Assembly (NCBI GenBank): GCA_030916885.1
Contig: JAUPVT010000001.1
Coordinates: forward strand, 1 to 47,235
Length of the DNA stretch: 47,235 nt
Reading direction: 5' to 3'
From: Chlamydiota bacterium
GTDB taxonomy: Bacteria > Chlamydiota > Chlamydiia > Chlamydiales > Rhabdochlamydiaceae
Below the pieces are notes generated by a model. That model was not told the origin of the DNA and did no database searches. It was given only the letters and a program-made list of their open reading frames with translations. The translations under genes and the position numbers were made by a program. Every line of letters begins with the position of its first letter. Position 1 is the first letter of the stretch. Shown here in pieces: positions 1-8,268 of the stretch.

Positions 1-65
1 CCTGCTGGGGCACTTAAAACAAACACAAACCCAGTTAAAAAATTTGATAACACAGACTGTGACAT
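1..65 (-). CDS. gmk: Guanylate kinase, N-terminal fragment
   Basis: Reading leftward from the ATG at 65-63 gives 21 residues beginning MSQSVLSNF and ending VLSAPAG before the window stops. VLSAPAG is the beginning of the guanylate kinase P-loop (SAPAGxGKTTL), which binds ATP to phosphorylate GMP. Only the first of the kinase lobes is visible. The start codon lies one base after the yicC stop, so the two are probably translationally coupled. A yicC-gmk pair is common in many bacteria, and gmk follows rnhB in Chlamydia, which supports the call. The rest of the gene lies outside the window. Confidence 0.82.
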   Translation of the reverse strand, partial: MSQSVLSNFLTGFVFVLSAPA

Positions 66-66
66 G

Positions 67-945
67 TTATTCAATATTTTGAATTTGTTCTTTCATTTTT
101 TCTAACTCGCTTTTTATATAAATTACTAAAGGTATAATTTCACTATCGCTTGCTTTACTACCTAAAGTATTGATCTCTCGTTGCATCTCCTGTGTCAAAA
201 ACTCTAGTATCTTACCAATCGCTTTTTCTGAGGAGAATAAATAGTTACGAAAATGAATAATATGGGTATGTAAACGCATAAGCTCTTCTGCAATATCCAT
301 TTTTTCAGCAAAAATAGTTACTTCTCTAGCAGCTCTTTCCATTAAATCAGGAGAATTTGCCTGATAGGTTTCTAAAACCTTCAAAATTCTCTTACGGTAT
401 CTTTCTACAGGAAGCTCTTTTTTCTGATCAATTTTTTGCAAAGACTCTTCTATGCTTTTAAGTCGATTTTGCAGGTCACTCTCCATGGCCTTGCCTTCTT
501 CACACTTCATTTTTAATAGCTGCTTTAAACCTTCTTGCACGAGGTCAAATAAAAATGCCTTAATCTTTTCTTCTTCTGCTTGATTAAAGTAAATGGGTGG
601 AGAAAAATGAGAAACCACAAAAGAAAAATCAATGGTTTTATCTGGGTTGTATCCTAGTTCACGAGAAATATTTTCCCATTTTTCCTTGGATTTTTTTAAT
701 TGTAAAAGATAACTGCTATCTGCACTTATACTATCTTGTTGCACTAAAAGACGTACAGTAATTTGTCCACGCTCTAAATCTTGAGCTAACCATTTACGTA
801 AATCTAGATCAAATTGCAAAAGATCTTTAGGCAAGTATATCGCAAAATCAATAATTTTACGATTGACTGAATGAAGCTCTAATGTATAGCGCCCATCAGA
901 GGTGGTTTTACTACATCGGCTGTAGGCCGTCATACTCTTAATCAT
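67..945 (-). CDS. yicC: YicC-family endoribonuclease
   Basis: 292 aa, the usual length for the YicC/YloC family. The N-terminus MIKSMTAYSR is the family signature (IxSMTGF/Y), and the C-terminal DUF1732 part carries KMDIAEELMRLHTH and a closing GKILEFLTQEMQREINTLGSK, which is highly characteristic. Family members are stress-related endoribonucleases reported to act on structured RNA and small RNAs; the role here is inferred from the family. It sits in the long leftward translation operon, 37 nt after rnhB and one base before gmk. Nothing looks truncated. Confidence 0.9.
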   Translation of the reverse strand: MIKSMTAYSRCSKTTSDGRYTLELHSVNRKIIDFAIYLPKDLLQFDLDLRKWLAQDLERGQITVRLLVQQDSISADSSYLLQLKKSKEKWENISRELGYNPDKTIDFSFVVSHFSPPIYFNQAEEEKIKAFLFDLVQEGLKQLLKMKCEEGKAMESDLQNRLKSIEESLQKIDQKKELPVERYRKRILKVLETYQANSPDLMERAAREVTIFAEKMDIAEELMRLHTHIIHFRNYLFSSEKAIGKILEFLTQEMQREINTLGSKASDSEIIPLVIYIKSELEKMKEQIQNIE

Positions 946-982
946 GGAACATTATTATGTGAAATTCTTTGATAGAAAGCAA

Positions 983-1621
983 CTATGTTTGGACTTTTAG
1001 AGGAGCAAAACTCAAACGATGAATAGGACAAGGCCCAAAATGTTTAAGCGCTTCTATGTGTTTTTTTGTTGGATACCCTTTATGCTGTGAGAACCCATAT
1101 TCAGGCCATTGCTTATGGTAGTCTTGCATTAGATCATCTCGCGTTTTTTTCGCCAAAATAGAGGCTGCTGCAATAGACTGTGAACTCACATCTCCTTTAA
1201 TAATCGCCTTACCAGGCGTTAGAACTTTAGGTATAAACTGATTCCCATCAACTAAAAGATAATCAGCAGAGGTTTTTAAACCAGATAATGCAATTCTCAT
1301 TGCTTCAAATGTAGCCTGCAGAATATTTATTTGATCAATAGTCTCTGAAGAAACTATTCCTATTGCATAATCAATACCATCGAGATTAATAAGTGCAGAA
1401 AAAATAGCAGATCTTTCAGCAGCTGTTAGTTTTTTGCTATCATCAACTCCGCAAATAAGAGTATGTTTGGGTAAAACACAAGCAGCAGCTACAACAGGCC
1501 CTGCTAGAGGGCCTCTTCCCGCTTCATCAATCCCTGCTAGCCGAGCGTAGCCTTTTTTATATAAAGCACATTCATATTGTGTCATTCTCTCAAGTCGATT
1601 ATATTCGCTTTGAAAAACCAT
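983..1621 (-). CDS. rnhB: Ribonuclease HII
   Basis: 212 aa. It cleaves the RNA strand of RNA-DNA hybrids and removes ribonucleotides misincorporated into DNA. The motif AGIDEAGRGPLAGP holds the first two acidic metal ligands (D32, E33). LLVDGN supplies D125, and KGD before the SIAAASILAKKTRD block supplies a likely fourth (D144). Length and motif order match bacterial RNase HII. It lies 12 nt downstream of rplS and 37 nt upstream of yicC in the operon, the same neighbourhood as in Chlamydia. The first about 22 residues before YARLAGID are slightly variable, so an internal start cannot be excluded. Confidence 0.95.
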   Translation of the reverse strand: MVFQSEYNRLERMTQYECALYKKGYARLAGIDEAGRGPLAGPVVAAACVLPKHTLICGVDDSKKLTAAERSAIFSALINLDGIDYAIGIVSSETIDQINILQATFEAMRIALSGLKTSADYLLVDGNQFIPKVLTPGKAIIKGDVSSQSIAAASILAKKTRDDLMQDYHKQWPEYGFSQHKGYPTKKHIEALKHFGPCPIHRLSFAPLKVQT

Positions 1622-1633
1622 AAAGGAAAACCT

Positions 1634-2002
1634 TTAGCTTTTAGCTGCAGCTTTATATATCCTCTCTTTTACTTTTATTGCCTTACCCGATTTACCGAGG
1701 AAGTTATATAACTTGGCTCTACGTACACTACCCTTTTTCATCACTTCAATTTTATTGATTCGTGGACTATGTAAGAGAAATACTCTTTCAATTCCACTTG
1801 AAGAATATCGATAAAGGGTGAATGTTTCTGAAATACCTGCACCTTTACGGGCTATTACAATCCCTTCAAACACCTGAATTCTTTCCTTCTCTCCTTCTAT
1901 AATACGTTGGTGAACACGCACCGTATCACCTACACAAAACACGGGAAGATCGGTTTTTAGCTGATCTTCATCAATTGACTGTATTAATATATCTTGAATC
2001 AT
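1634..2002 (-). CDS. rplS: 50S ribosomal protein L19
   Basis: 122 aa. L19 lies at the 30S-50S interface. The start chosen is the ATG at 2002-2000, giving [15 protein letters not shown], which matches the usual L19 N-terminus. An in-frame start 16 codons further upstream would lie inside trmD and lacks similarity. The ATG overlaps the trmD stop as ATGA, and a purine-rich GGAAAAGGAA box precedes it within trmD, so translation is probably coupled. Family motifs seen are [40 protein letters not shown] and VFLLHSPRI. The C-terminus is basic as expected. Confidence 0.95.
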   Translation of the reverse strand: MIQDILIQSIDEDQLKTDLPVFCVGDTVRVHQRIIEGEKERIQVFEGIVIARKGAGISETFTLYRYSSSGIERVFLLHSPRINKIEVMKKGSVRRAKLYNFLGKSGKAIKVKERIYKAAAKS

Positions 2003-2661
2003 TGTATTTCCTTTTCCACTAAATATCTTGTTCTTAACTTTTCCTTCCATTTTCGAGCTTCAGCATGGTTACCACTCAAAAGAACTTTAGGCACACATTT
2101 TCCTTCAAACACCTCAGGTCTTGTATAGCATGGCCCTTCGCAAACGCCATCTTCTTGGAATGATTCATCTAACAAAGAGTCTTCATTTCCTAAAACACCA
2201 GGAATAAATCGTGCAACTGCATCTACAAGGACAATAGATGCTAAACAGCCATTGGTAAGAATATAATTTCCAATACTAATCTCTTCATCTACTTGCGTTT
2301 CAATTACTCTCTGATCAATACCTTCATAATGTCCACAGATACATATCAGGTGAGGATAAGTAGCTAGCCTTTGACAGGTTTTTACATCCAATAACTTTCC
2401 TTGAGGAGAGAGATAAACCACATGCGTATTTTCTTTTTTTACACTACGAATCGCCTTAGCTATAGGACCTGGGATTAAAACCATTCCAGGACCACCACCA
2501 TAAGGACGATCATCTACTTTTTTCCACCTGCCTTCACCAAAATCGCGAATATTTATGAGATTGATATCTACAAGCCCTCTTTCTTGAGCTTTTTTTAAAA
2601 TACTTACCTTAAAAGGTCCTTCAAAATACTCAGGAAAAAGAGAAAGAATATCAATCCGCAT
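1999..2661 (-). CDS. trmD: tRNA (guanine37-N1)-methyltransferase
   Basis: 220 aa. A SPOUT-class enzyme that uses S-adenosylmethionine to make m1G37 in tRNAs reading CNN codons, which prevents +1 frameshifting. The N-terminal signature [13 protein letters not shown] is clear, followed by [13 protein letters not shown] and the trefoil-knot SAM-binding part: [34 protein letters not shown]. At 220 aa it is near the short end of the family (about 220-250). Its stop overlaps the rplS start (ATGA), and it starts 13 nt after rpsP. This rpsP-trmD-rplS order is widely conserved. Confidence 0.97.
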   Translation of the reverse strand: MRIDILSLFPEYFEGPFKVSILKKAQERGLVDINLINIRDFGEGRWKKVDDRPYGGGPGMVLIPGPIAKAIRSVKKENTHVVYLSPQGKLLDVKTCQRLATYPHLICICGHYEGIDQRVIETQVDEEISIGNYILTNGCLASIVLVDAVARFIPGVLGNEDSLLDESFQEDGVCEGPCYTRPEVFEGKCVPKVLLSGNHAEARKWKEKLRTRYLVEKEIQ

Positions 2662-2674
2662 ATTAGGAGATATT

Positions 2675-3010
2675 TTAAGTAGTTGCTACAGATTGTTTTT
2701 TTCTAGTCCTTCTTTTCTTAGCTTGTTTAATAAGACGGTTTTGTTCTTTTAAACGAATTTCTTGCATTAACTCAGGAAGAGCGCGCGCAACTAAAGCTTC
2801 AGCATCAGGGGTAAACTGAGCTCCTTGATCGATCCAATACTTAATTCTTGTCTCATCCAATAAGCAGTCATTTGTTTCTTTGGAAGGATCATACCAACCA
2901 AATTTCTCAATATATTTGCCGTCGCGCCTTTCTCTTCCGTCTGCTAATACTAGACGATATGTTCGCCTATTTGCAGAGCCTTGTTGTCTAAAACGAATTT
3001 TTAATGCCAT
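2675..3010 (-). CDS. rpsP: 30S ribosomal protein S16
   Basis: 111 aa. An assembly protein of the 30S body. It begins MALKIRFRQQGSANRRTYRLV, essentially the family consensus, and continues with EKFGWYDPSKE and the helix-forming YWIDQGAQ. The C-terminal about 25 residues are lysine/arginine-rich (KQAKKRRTRKKQ), an extension common in longer S16 proteins. It lies 18 nt downstream of ffh and 13 nt upstream of trmD. Confidence 0.96.
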   Translation of the reverse strand: MALKIRFRQQGSANRRTYRLVLADGRERRDGKYIEKFGWYDPSKETNDCLLDETRIKYWIDQGAQFTPDAEALVARALPELMQEIRLKEQNRLIKQAKKRRTRKKQSVATT

Positions 3011-3028
3011 AAGATTCCTCGTTATTAT

Positions 3029-4369
3029 TTAAAACTTCCATCCTTTAAAAGATGGGATTTTGCTTTTTGCCATTTTTTGTTGTAAACTTGGCATGTCTTT
3101 AAAGATCTGTTTTAATCTTTTATGCTCTTTAACCATGCGGTTTACTGCATCAATAGAATTTCCACTCCCTTCCGCAATTCTTCTTCTGCGACTAGGCACT
3201 AATTCTACTTTTTCCAAGCGTTCTTTTTCTGTCATAGAAGAAATAATTGCAGATCGACGAACAAACTCTTTTTCATCAAAATCCATATTCGCAAACTCCG
3301 CCCCGCCTGGAAACATTTTTAATAAGCTCTTAAGAGAACCCATCCTATTGATTAGCTTCATTTGCTTTAAAAGATCAGCATAAGTAAAAGAGCCTTTTAA
3401 CATCTTTTTTTCTAGAGCCTCTGCTTCTTCTTTAGTTGTGATCTCTTCAGCTTTACGTACAAAATTAATTACATCTCCCATTCCTAAGATTCGATCTGCC
3501 ATAGATTGAGGATTAAAGAGCTGTAAATCACTCACTTTTTCTCCAATCCCTTCAAATTTTAAAGGCTTTTTTGTTACTTCTTGAATGGAAATAGCGGCTC
3601 CTGCTCGTGAACTACCATCTAACATAGTTAGGATAGTCCCAGTAATCTGCACGTGTTTATCAAACTCCAAAGCTGTTTTCACAGCGTCTTGCCCAGTAGC
3701 TGCACTTGCTACAAAAAGCACTTCCTGCGGTTTAACTACCTGCTTAATTTCTATAAGCTGCTGCATTAATTCTTCATCAATATGCAATCTTCCTGCTGTA
3801 TCAATGATTAGAACATCAAATCCTTCTGAAACAGCTTTTTCTTTTGCCGCCTTTGCTACTTTAATAGGATCTATCTCTTGATTTAAAATAACAACTGGTA
3901 CTTCTATTGCAGTTGCAAGTTTTTCAAGCTGCTGCACTGCAGCTGGCCTTTGCAGGTCACAGGCAGCTAAAAGGAACTTCTTATTAGTGTATTTTTTCTT
4001 TAGGTAATAAGCTAATTTTGCACATTGTGTTGTTTTGCCAGAACCTTGGAGCCCGCATAGTATGATAACTGTTAGTTTTTCTTGCAAAAGAATAGGATTC
4101 TCTTGCTTTCCCATAAACAAAACAAGCTCATCATGTACAAGCTTAATAAATTGCTCGCTAGCAGAGATTGTTCTAAGTATGTCTTTTCCAAGAGCTTTTT
4201 CTTGGATTCTTTTAACAAAGCTTCCTGCAACAGAATAGTTTACATCTGCATCCAAAAGAGCCATTCTCACCTGTCTTACAGCAGAGCTTATATTATCTTC
4301 TGTTAAGGTTTTTTTTCCTTTTAAAGAAGCAATAATCTCTTGAAACTTTTGGGTTAGTGAATCAAACAT
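3029..4369 (-). CDS. ffh: Signal recognition particle GTPase Ffh
   Basis: 446 aa. Ffh with 4.5S RNA binds signal sequences on nascent chains and docks with FtsY for membrane targeting. The N-domain four-helix bundle covers about residues 1-90. The G domain has a P-loop GLQGSGKT at 106-113 and DTAGR at 190-194. The methionine-rich M domain runs from about 300, with the RNA-contacting RRRRIAEGSG at 394-403. The G4 motif, usually TKxD, reads TMLD at 248-251, and the ATGQDAV segment reads AATGQDAV. I recall comparable drift in Chlamydia Ffh. It follows prmC by 50 nt. No 4.5S RNA gene is seen in the window. Confidence 0.96.
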   Translation of the reverse strand: MFDSLTQKFQEIIASLKGKKTLTEDNISSAVRQVRMALLDADVNYSVAGSFVKRIQEKALGKDILRTISASEQFIKLVHDELVLFMGKQENPILLQEKLTVIILCGLQGSGKTTQCAKLAYYLKKKYTNKKFLLAACDLQRPAAVQQLEKLATAIEVPVVILNQEIDPIKVAKAAKEKAVSEGFDVLIIDTAGRLHIDEELMQQLIEIKQVVKPQEVLFVASAATGQDAVKTALEFDKHVQITGTILTMLDGSSRAGAAISIQEVTKKPLKFEGIGEKVSDLQLFNPQSMADRILGMGDVINFVRKAEEITTKEEAEALEKKMLKGSFTYADLLKQMKLINRMGSLKSLLKMFPGGAEFANMDFDEKEFVRRSAIISSMTEKERLEKVELVPSRRRRIAEGSGNSIDAVNRMVKEHKRLKQIFKDMPSLQQKMAKSKIPSFKGWKF

Positions 4370-4419
4370 ATCCTACACCATATACAACAAAAAAAATACT
4401 GCCTTTCAGGATAAGCGGA

Positions 4420-5271
4420 TTAAGATTCAAATTCAAGGGAAAAGAAACGATCGTGACCACTCAAGTCTTTTTCTATAAAAACCCGTGTCCAACATGGACA
4501 GCTAAATAATTTCTTTATTTTTTGCCCTTGTGTTGCTCCTATTTCTAAATAAACCTTTGCCCCCTTATTTAAAAAAAAGGGCAATTGCTGACTCAAAAGA
4601 CGATAAAACAATAGCCCATTTTCTTCTGCTACAAGCGCCTGCTTTGGCTCAAACCCTTTTACGCTAAGATCTAACGCCTCATATTCAGATAAAGAAACGT
4701 AAGGAGGATTACAAATCACAAGATCTGCTTTTTTTCCTTCAAAGGGCTTCAGTAAATCTCCTAATAAAATTTCTACTTCCACTTGATTTTGCTTAGCATT
4801 TAAGTGAACTACATGTAAAGCATTAGGACAAAGATCAGAAAGAGTTACCTCTATAAAAGAAAATCTTTTTTTTAGACTAATACCTAAACAGCCGGATCCT
4901 GTGCAAATATCCCAGGCAATTTGCGGTTTTTTTTCTTCCTTTTCAATTTTTCGGCAAATATGATCTAACAAGATTTCTGTTTCTGGTCGAGGAATCAAAA
5001 CAGAAGGGTTCAAAGAAAAAAGACAGTTATAAAACTCAACCTTACCTAAAATATATTCTATAGGTTCTTTTGAAGATAGACGTTTAATCAAGAAGCGAAA
5101 GTGCTCCAGTTCTTTTTCTTCTAAGGGTAAATCAAATTGCAAATAAAGATCTAGTCGAGATTTTTTTAGTACAAAAGCTAAAAGATCTTCCGCAAAACGC
5201 CTCGCTTGCACAATTTCTTTTTTCTGTAAAAATTGTGTTGCTATTTGCAGAACTTCGCCTAGAGATCTCAT
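4420..5271 (-). CDS. prmC: Release factor glutamine N5-methyltransferase
   Basis: 283 aa. It methylates the glutamine of the GGQ motif in release factors using S-adenosylmethionine. An N-terminal helical domain (about 1-85) is followed by the Rossmann methyltransferase fold: SAM-binding [10 protein letters not shown] at 121-130 and the catalytic NPPY at 188-191. The gene immediately follows its substrate gene: its ATG overlaps the prfA stop by four bases (ATGA), the classic prfA-prmC coupling. Length is normal for the family (about 280). Confidence 0.96.
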   Translation of the reverse strand: MRSLGEVLQIATQFLQKKEIVQARRFAEDLLAFVLKKSRLDLYLQFDLPLEEKELEHFRFLIKRLSSKEPIEYILGKVEFYNCLFSLNPSVLIPRPETEILLDHICRKIEKEEKKPQIAWDICTGSGCLGISLKKRFSFIEVTLSDLCPNALHVVHLNAKQNQVEVEILLGDLLKPFEGKKADLVICNPPYVSLSEYEALDLSVKGFEPKQALVAEENGLLFYRLLSQQLPFFLNKGAKVYLEIGATQGQKIKKLFSCPCWTRVFIEKDLSGHDRFFSLEFES

Positions 5272-6350
5272 GAAAATTGATTTCCAAGGCTCTCGAGTTT
5301 TTTCTGATAAAAATAAGCAATTAAAGCGGTAATAATTTCATCAAGATCCCCTTCCATAATCAAATTAAGTTTATAAATGGTTAAATCGATGCGATGATCC
5401 GTTACGCGATTTTGAGGGAAATTGTAAGTGCGAATCCTTCCTGAACGATCCCCTGTTCCCACTTGAGAGGCTCGCAGGGAAGCCATTTCCGATTCTGCTT
5501 TCTGTTTTTTTCTTTCTGCAAGTTTAGCTAGTAAAAGACGCTTTGCTTTATCTTTATTTTTATGCTGACTACGCTCTTCTTGACAAGAGGTAACAAGCCC
5601 AGTTGGAATATGGGTAATGCGCACAGCCGAATCTGTAGTGTTTACGTGCTGGCCACCGGCTCCTGAAGCTCGATAGGTATCGATTTTAAGATCTTTTTCA
5701 TCTAAAATAATTTTTTCATTTTCATCCGGTTCAACTAAAATCGCAACGGTAACTGCTGATGTGTGTACTCGCCCCTGCGCTTCGGTTTTAGGAACTCTCT
5801 GAACACGATGAGTTCCTGCCTCGTACTGCAAATATCTGTACGCATTATGACCAGAAAGAACCATAAAATATTCCTTAAAACCACCCATCTCAGAAGGGGT
5901 GCAAGATAAAAGCTCATGTTTCCAACTCTTAGAATCTGCATATAGTTTATACATTCTAACGCAGTCTCCAACAAAAATAGCTGCTTCATCGCCTCCTGTA
6001 CCAGCTCTCATTTCTAAAATAACATTACGACTATCAAGAGGATCAGGAGGAATCAATAAATGATTTAAATCAGAAGTAGAAACAGAGATCTTTTTTTCTA
6101 ACTCCACTATTTCTTGTCGAATAAAATCTGCAAAAACAAGATCCTTCTCTTCTTTTAACAAGCTTTGATTTTCTTCTAATTGTCTTTGCAGATCTTCACA
6201 AAGCAGCCATTTATCTTTTACATCCGATAGGTAGGAGTGCTCCTGAGCAAGTTCTTGATAACGTTTTTGATCAGAAAGCACATCTGTTTGAGCCAGCAAT
6301 TCTTCTACTTGTTCAAACCGAAAAAGAAGCTTACGCATTTGCTCTTGCAT
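5268..6350 (-). CDS. prfA: Peptide chain release factor 1
   Basis: 360 aa. It recognises UAA and UAG and triggers peptide release. The GGQ motif, the peptidyl-tRNA hydrolysis switch and the target of PrmC, is at residues 232-234 within [29 protein letters not shown] lies at about 114-124. The codon-reading tripeptide (PxT) is PKT at 187-189, where many species have PAT or PVT. The protein is full length for RF1. It starts 23 nt after rpmE and overlaps prmC by 4 nt. Confidence 0.97.
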   Translation of the reverse strand: MQEQMRKLLFRFEQVEELLAQTDVLSDQKRYQELAQEHSYLSDVKDKWLLCEDLQRQLEENQSLLKEEKDLVFADFIRQEIVELEKKISVSTSDLNHLLIPPDPLDSRNVILEMRAGTGGDEAAIFVGDCVRMYKLYADSKSWKHELLSCTPSEMGGFKEYFMVLSGHNAYRYLQYEAGTHRVQRVPKTEAQGRVHTSAVTVAILVEPDENEKIILDEKDLKIDTYRASGAGGQHVNTTDSAVRITHIPTGLVTSCQEERSQHKNKDKAKRLLLAKLAERKKQKAESEMASLRASQVGTGDRSGRIRTYNFPQNRVTDHRIDLTIYKLNLIMEGDLDEIITALIAYFYQKKLESLGNQFS

Positions 6351-6373
6351 GTGCTACCTAAAATGACCTTAAT

Positions 6374-6700
6374 TTACGCTTTTTTTGTCTTTTTAGATCT
6401 GGTTTTTTTACTAACCTTAGCCTGAACAATCTCTGCATTATCTTCCTGTTTTGGTTTTACTTTTTTAGCATATCGATTAACAAACTTACCTACTCTCCCC
6501 TCAGAATCAACCAATTTTTTGTCTTTTGTAAAAAATGGGTGAGATGCAGAAGTAATAGGGGCTCTATATACAGGATATTCTTTTCCCTCATAGATTTGAA
6601 TTTCCTTTAACTGCAAGGTACTACCACAAACGAAGGAAAATCCAGTTGCAGAATCAATAAACAAGACTTCTTGATAGGGAGGGTGTCCTTTCTTTTTCAT
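6374..6700 (-). CDS. rpmE2: 50S ribosomal protein L31, type B (zinc-free)
   Basis: 108 aa. It starts MKKKGHPPYQEVLFIDSATG and contains FVCGSTL and SASHPFFTKDKKLVDSEGRV, the type-B L31 pattern. The CxxC zinc pairs of type-A L31 are absent (only one cysteine), so it should be zinc-independent. The C-terminal about 25 residues (VKPKQED to KKTRSKKTKKA) are a lysine-rich extension beyond the core of about 85 residues, as in chlamydial L31. It lies 23 nt upstream of prfA, the same order as in Chlamydia. Confidence 0.92.
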   Translation of the reverse strand: MKKKGHPPYQEVLFIDSATGFSFVCGSTLQLKEIQIYEGKEYPVYRAPITSASHPFFTKDKKLVDSEGRVGKFVNRYAKKVKPKQEDNAEIVQAKVSKKTRSKKTKKA

Positions 6701-6770
6701 AATAACTCCTTAAGAGAAAAATAGGTTTTGATCATGTAATTTAATTGCTTTTTCATTTAAAAACAAGAAT

Positions 6771-6986
6771 TTAAGAACTCTTAGATAAAGATAAGTAGGC
6801 CATACGAGCTGTTAATAACCCCTCAAGCACACCTTCTTCATATCGAAAATGAGGATGCAGCTCAAGATCGGAGAAATCGTTAGGTTGCAGCAGATCGTCT
6901 TCAATAATCCCAGGAACAATTCTTTGCGCACAGTTAAGTAATCTTTTTTTTTGAAACCTAATTAAATCATCAAAAACACTTTCCAT
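6771..6986 (-). CDS. Small conserved hypothetical, acidic, 71 aa
   Basis: 71 aa starting MESVFDDLIRFQ. There are no membrane segments and no motif I can name. It is mildly acidic and predicted mainly helical, with LEGLLTARMAYLSL near the C-terminus. Its start lies inside the end of tadA (17 nt overlap), and a strong purine box (GGGGGAAAAGA) sits just before the ATG, which supports real translation. It precedes rpmE by 70 nt. A small hypothetical next to tadA also occurs in Chlamydia, as I recall, so this may be a lineage-conserved gene. Function unknown. Confidence 0.72.
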   Translation of the reverse strand: MESVFDDLIRFQKKRLLNCAQRIVPGIIEDDLLQPNDFSDLELHPHFRYEEGVLEGLLTARMAYLSLSKSS

Positions 6987-7443
6987 GTCTTTTCCCCCTT
7001 CTTTTTTTAAAAAAATGAATCATAACCTCTGAGCACTCTTGTTCTAGAATACCAGAGGTTATTGTAATTTGATGAAAAGGATGTTTTAAAGAAAATAGAT
7101 TAACAAAGCTTCCGTTTGCTCCACAACGCTTATCAGGAGCCCCCCATACGAGGCGAGCAACACGAGCTTGCAATAAGGCTCCAGCGCACATAGAGCAAGG
7201 CTCTAAAGTAGAATAAAGAGTGGTTTGTAAAAGGCGCCAATTTTTGAGCTTTTTTGAAGCTTTTTGCAAGCAAATGATTTCTGCGTGCTGAGTTGGGTCT
7301 GATTTACTTTCTGTCTGATTGTGGCTTCGCGCAATAATCTGACCATTTAATACAAGCACAGCACCTACAGGAACTTCTTCTCTTTTACAGGCTTTTTTTG
7401 CTTCTATCAGCGCTTTTTTCATAAATTTAATATCGTCTTCCAC
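6970..7443 (-). CDS. tadA: tRNA-specific adenosine deaminase
   Basis: 157 aa. It converts A34 to inosine in the tRNA-Arg(ACG) anticodon. The cytidine-deaminase fold zinc site is complete: H53-A-E55 (THAE-type motif, TQHAEI) with E55 the proton shuttle, and PCSMC with C83 and C86. LEPCSMCAGALLQARVARLVWG is very close to the TadA consensus. It is the first gene of the leftward operon and lies divergent from rpsO across about 265 bp. In Chlamydia the same tadA/rpsO/pnp order is seen. Confidence 0.95.
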   Translation of the reverse strand: MEDDIKFMKKALIEAKKACKREEVPVGAVLVLNGQIIARSHNQTESKSDPTQHAEIICLQKASKKLKNWRLLQTTLYSTLEPCSMCAGALLQARVARLVWGAPDKRCGANGSFVNLFSLKHPFHQITITSGILEQECSEVMIHFFKKRRGKRHGKCF

Positions 7444-7607
7444 AAAAACCTAAAATCATTTAAAAAACTCAAATATCAAGGTTTTTCTATAAAACTTCTA
7501 GATGTAAAAATTTCTTAAATCAATATATACAGAAGAATACGCAGTTTTAAAACAACGATAAGCAATTTTTTAAAAAGGCAAAAATAATCTATAAAAAGGC
7601 TTTTCTG

Positions 7608-7636
7608 TTGCTCTCATTAAAGGTTTGCGTTATAAT
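7608..7636 (+). promoter_or_regulatory. Sigma-70-type promoter of rpsO
   Basis: TTGCTC at 7608-7613 and a perfect TATAAT at 7631-7636 are separated by 17 bases, which matches the housekeeping (chlamydial sigma-66) consensus. It lies about 75 bp upstream of the rpsO start, with no competing gene between. Confidence 0.75.
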
Positions 7637-7708
7637 GTGGCCTATGCTTTACAATTTAAAGTTTGCCCATTTGTTTTAACTCTCAATCTTTACGGGAGAT
7701 TTTTTATA

Positions 7709-7984
7709 ATGTCTTTAGATAAAGGTACCAAAGAAGAGATCACGAAGAAGTTTCAATTGCATGAAAAAGATACTGGATCAGCAGATGTACAAATTGCTAT
7801 CCTTTCAGAAAGAATTGCAGAAATTGATGAGCATGTTAAGCGTGAGTCCAAGGATAGCGTCTCCAGACTTACCTTAGTAAGGCTTGTTGCACAGAGGCGT
7901 AAGCTTCTTGACTATCTCAATTCTACTGATACTGAGCGATACCAAAGTTTAGTCACGCGGCTAAATTTGCGTAAAAAACCTTAA
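7709..7984 (+). CDS. rpsO: 30S ribosomal protein S15
   Basis: 91 aa. S15 binds 16S rRNA early in 30S assembly. The start is the ATG at 7709, preceded by GGGAG at 7694-7698, giving [15 protein letters not shown]. The reading frame stays open upstream to 7625, but that part overlaps the promoter -10 box and has no S15 similarity. Family motifs seen are [19 protein letters not shown] and RRKLLDYL. A strong terminator follows directly, so pnp is largely transcribed on its own. Confidence 0.96.
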   Translation: MSLDKGTKEEITKKFQLHEKDTGSADVQIAILSERIAEIDEHVKRESKDSVSRLTLVRLVAQRRKLLDYLNSTDTERYQSLVTRLNLRKKP

Positions 7985-8011
7985 ATCTCAAATTCTTGAG
8001 TGCTTACACCC

Positions 8012-8047
8012 TGACCGCTAGGACTCTTCGCTTAGCGGTTTTTTTCT
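8012..8047 (+). terminator. Rho-independent terminator after rpsO
   Basis: ACCGCTA at 8014-8020 pairs with TAGCGGT at 8033-8039 around a 12-nt loop. A run of eight T follows (8039-8046). It is 27 nt past the rpsO stop. Confidence 0.85.
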
Positions 8048-8085
8048 TATAACATCTTAAGAGTTTTAAAAGCCCTGCATTTGAC

Positions 8086-8114
8086 TTGTTGCATATCTTT
8101 CTTCTTGTTATAGT
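8086..8114 (+). promoter_or_regulatory. Candidate pnp promoter
   Basis: TTGTTG at 8086-8091, 17-bp spacer, TATAGT at 8109-8114. It sits between the rpsO terminator and the pnp leader hairpin, so it would give a leader of about 150 nt. The match is good, but AT-rich DNA gives chance hits. Confidence 0.5.
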
Positions 8115-8162
8115 TTCACTTAAGCTTTTATATTTTCAGGGTAATATTTTAGTTGACGAATC

Positions 8163-8218
8163 GATGAATGAATCATTTCTTAGAAAGATTTCTCTTCTTA
8201 AGAAATGATTCATTCATC
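8163..8218 (+). promoter_or_regulatory. Long perfect stem-loop in the pnp leader
   Basis: A 20-bp perfect inverted repeat: left arm 8163-8182, right arm 8199-8218, loop 16 nt. It ends 50 bp before the pnp ATG, and no T-tract follows (CTCCAATTC), so it is not a normal terminator. In Escherichia coli the pnp leader carries a long stem that RNase III cuts, after which PNPase represses its own mRNA. This element has the right place and shape for the same type of control, which is inference. Confidence 0.7.
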
Positions 8219-8268
8219 CTCCAATTCAAAGTAGCCCCACTAAAAACTATTTAAGGAGATAACATCTC

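Noticed and set aside
2003-2050. 16-codon extension of L19 into trmD
   Set aside because: Overlaps trmD and adds no family sequence; ATG 2002 with ATGA coupling and a purine box fits the L19 N-terminus.
3060-4306. Several plus-strand open frames across ffh
   Set aside because: Antisense to a fully conserved gene; cysteine/serine-rich translations without motifs, typical shadows.
7625-7708. N-terminal extension of 28 codons for S15
   Set aside because: It starts before the TATAAT box, lacks S15 similarity, and a good GGGAG site precedes the standard start at 7709.
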